A DNA stretch of 6,248 nt, from contig DSBN01000321.1 of the NCBI GenBank assembly GCA_011046055.1, forward strand, positions 1 to 6,248, in the 5' to 3' direction. The notes below the pieces were generated by a model that saw only the letters and a program-made list of their open reading frames with translations, was not told the origin of the DNA and ran no database searches. Shown here piece by piece: positions 4,764-6,248 of the stretch. This stretch comes from Sediminispirochaeta sp. GTDB taxonomy: Bacteria; Spirochaetota; Spirochaetia; DSM-16054; Sediminispirochaetaceae. The position numbers were made by a program, and so were the translations under genes. Position 1 is the stretch's first letter; every line of letters begins with the position of its first letter.

Positions 4764-6248
4764 ATGGTGACCAAGGCGTAGCTTCCGCGGCCCGCGTGGA
4801 GCCCGATGATGGGCGAGATCTCCTGTACGAAGAGCGGCGGTGAGCCGAACATTTGCTCCAGTTCGGCGGCGAAGGATTGGGCTTCGGTGTAGCTCTCCGC
4901 GTGGACAACGCCGTAATACTTGAGTGGCCCCCTCCGTTTGACCTCCTCCGCCAAGGCGAGCAGTCGACGACGAGCCTGAGCTCGGGAGAAGGCCTTGCCG
5001 ATCAGCACCGACTTTCCCTCCTCGTCCAGCGAGACGATGGGTTTGAGGTTCAGCAGGCCCGCAGCCATCCCTTTCAGTGGACTGACCCGCCCGCCCTTGA
5101 CCATATAACGGAGGGTTTGGACGGAGACGTATATCTTGGTCTTCCGCCGGGATGATTCGATCTCGCGGACCACCTCTTCGTGGCTCTTGCCTGCGGCGAT
5201 CGCCTCGGCGGCCCGCAGAACCAGCATCGCCTGAGCTCCCGAGTTCAGCCGCGAGTCGAGCACCGAGATCTTCGTTCCACTGAGCCGCTGGGCTTCGCGT
5301 AGACTCACCCCGTAGGTCCCCGACAGGGCGGCGGAGACGTGGATGGCGATCACCGACTGGTAGTAGGTGGAGAGAAAGGAGTAGAGCAGCCGGAAATCCT
5401 TGGGCGAGGGCTGGGATGTGCCGGGGTAGGGCTGTACGGTGTCGATGTTCTGGTAGATATCCGCCGCCTTGATGGTGATCCCGTCGAGGTAGCGGACCGA
5501 ACCGAAGTGGATGTTCATCGGCACCACGTGGATCTGATAGTGGTCAATCAGCTGCCGGGGCAGGTCGCAGACCGAGTCGGTGACCAGGGCGATGGGGTAC
5601 TTTCGATCGTGACTCACCTCGTACTTCCGGACCATGTCGGCGACCTTCTGCTCGGTGATCGTCCCGTATCCCTCGAGTATTCGAAAGACCTCCGCGGGAT
5701 TGTCGGTGTGGATGTGGACTCGAAGCAGTCCGGCGCCGCCGGCGACGATGAGGCTGTCACCGAGCTCTACCAGCTGGCGCCGCAGCGCTTCGGTGTCCAT
5801 GGTGCGACCTCTGATCAGCCCCTCGGTACAGTATCGAAAGAGCGGGTACTCTCCGCCGTGGATGTCCTGGTGCAGCTCTTGATCGATCTCTTCGACCTTA
5901 GGGCCTTCGGTCACGTGGCCGGAGGCGAAAAACTGGGCTATCCCCCGGAGGAATTCGAAAAATCCCTCCGCACCGGCGTCTACCACGTGGGCATCCTTCA
6001 AGACCGACAGCTGCGAAGTAGTACGGTCCAGCGCCTTCTTGGCGGGTTTGATACTCCTGTCGAAAATCAAACGGAAGTCCTCCAGCGTTTTGTGCTTCTC
6101 CACCGCCTCTGTCCACTCCCGGATGATGGTGAGCATGGTACCTTCTACGGGCTGGTAGATCGCCTCGTAGGCTCGGCTGACTCCCGTGGAGAGGGCAGCG
6201 GCAAAGTCCCGAGGCTTGATACGCTCTTGGGTGGAGAGGCCTTCGCTC
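4754..6248 (-). CDS. DAK2 (FakA-like) / DegV (FakB-like) fusion, N-terminus beyond the window
   Basis: The reading frame continues off the right edge. The Met at 6136 is not a start but the middle of a conserved DhaL/DAK2 loop, AYEAIYQPVEGTMLT, so the gene begins outside the window. The 497 visible residues hold the end of the DAK2 kinase domain (DAHVVDAGAEGFFEFLRG, residues 85-102 of the visible part), the FakA middle domain with RYCTEGLIRG (138-147) and LRVHIHTDNPAEV (175-187; Cys and two His conserved), then a complete DegV domain (217-497): LVTDSVCDLP, YPGTSQPSP, HVSAALSGTYG, MVKGGRVSP and IGLHAGRGSYAL. FakA phosphorylates fatty acids held by FakB/DegV proteins; here both are in one chain, suggesting self-sufficient fatty-acid kinase activity. 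The ATP/Mg residues of the DhaL D-x-D motif lie beyond the edge and cannot be checked. Only the Pro in the usual HTGPG-like motif is replaced by Arg. The TAG stop is at 4754-4756. Confidence 0.93.
   Translation of the reverse strand, partial: SEGLSTQERIKPRDFAAALSTGVSRAYEAIYQPVEGTMLTIIREWTEAVEKHKTLEDFRLIFDRSIKPAKKALDRTTSQLSVLKDAHVVDAGAEGFFEFLRGIAQFFASGHVTEGPKVEEIDQELHQDIHGGEYPLFRYCTEGLIRGRTMDTEALRRQLVELGDSLIVAGGAGLLRVHIHTDNPAEVFRILEGYGTITEQKVADMVRKYEVSHDRKYPIALVTDSVCDLPRQLIDHYQIHVVPMNIHFGSVRYLDGITIKAADIYQNIDTVQPYPGTSQPSPKDFRLLYSFLSTYYQSVIAIHVSAALSGTYGVSLREAQRLSGTKISVLDSRLNSGAQAMLVLRAAEAIAAGKSHEEVVREIESSRRKTKIYVSVQTLRYMVKGGRVSPLKGMAAGLLNLKPIVSLDEEGKSVLIGKAFSRAQARRRLLALAEEVKRRGPLKYYGVVHAESYTEAQSFAAELEQMFGSPPLFVQEISPIIGLHAGRGSYALVTMRE

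Noticed and set aside
4754..6136. Taking the Met at 6136 as the start of the DegV-like gene
   Set aside because: The frame stays open to the window edge and the residues just before it match a conserved DAK2 loop (PVEGT), so the Met is internal.

Overview
This is a GC-rich bacterial window with tightly packed genes. Several architectures point to a spirochaete (Spirochaetales): a DAK2 (FakA-like) to DegV (FakB-like) fusion, a RelA/SpoT synthetase fused to TPRs, and an SfsA protein fused to a Uri/DUF123 GIY-YIG-like domain. That placement is an inference from gene content, not something the sequence proves. I see no tRNA, rRNA, CRISPR array, insertion sequence or integrase.

Layout. Bases 1-147 are an unusually AT-rich edge that runs into a nearly perfect hairpin (35-81), followed by a plus-strand hypothetical reading frame (to 417). 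This frame has no convincing start and reads like the C-terminal remnant of a longer gene. Facing it on the minus strand is a two-gene unit (952 down to 433): a small two-helix membrane protein overlapping a YbjQ-family pentameric cytosolic protein, driven by a near-consensus sigma70-type promoter. A 185-base divergent intergenic region (953-1137) separates this pair from a four-gene plus-strand operon (1138-4747): a hydrolase-less (p)ppGpp-synthetase-like protein with four C-terminal TPRs, an FkbM-type SAM methyltransferase, an unrecognised 123-residue protein, and the SfsA-Uri double-nuclease-fold fusion. The intergenic gap is 21 bases and then the genes overlap by 1 and 4 bases, so transcription and translation are probably coupled. 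The operon ends 6 bases from a convergent minus-strand gene, a FakA/FakB-like fusion that runs off the right edge and lacks its true N-terminus.

How the genes may work together. The four-gene operon is the most interesting unit. It places an alarmone-synthetase domain with a protein-interaction module in the same transcript as a methyltransferase, an orphan protein and a two-domain nuclease-like protein. No member has an obvious pathway link to the next, so a joint function is speculative and a loose housekeeping cluster is equally possible. The DegV gene fuses a fatty-acid kinase-like part to a fatty-acid-binding protein and most likely acts in exogenous fatty acid phosphorylation. The membrane protein/YbjQ pair has no known defined reaction.
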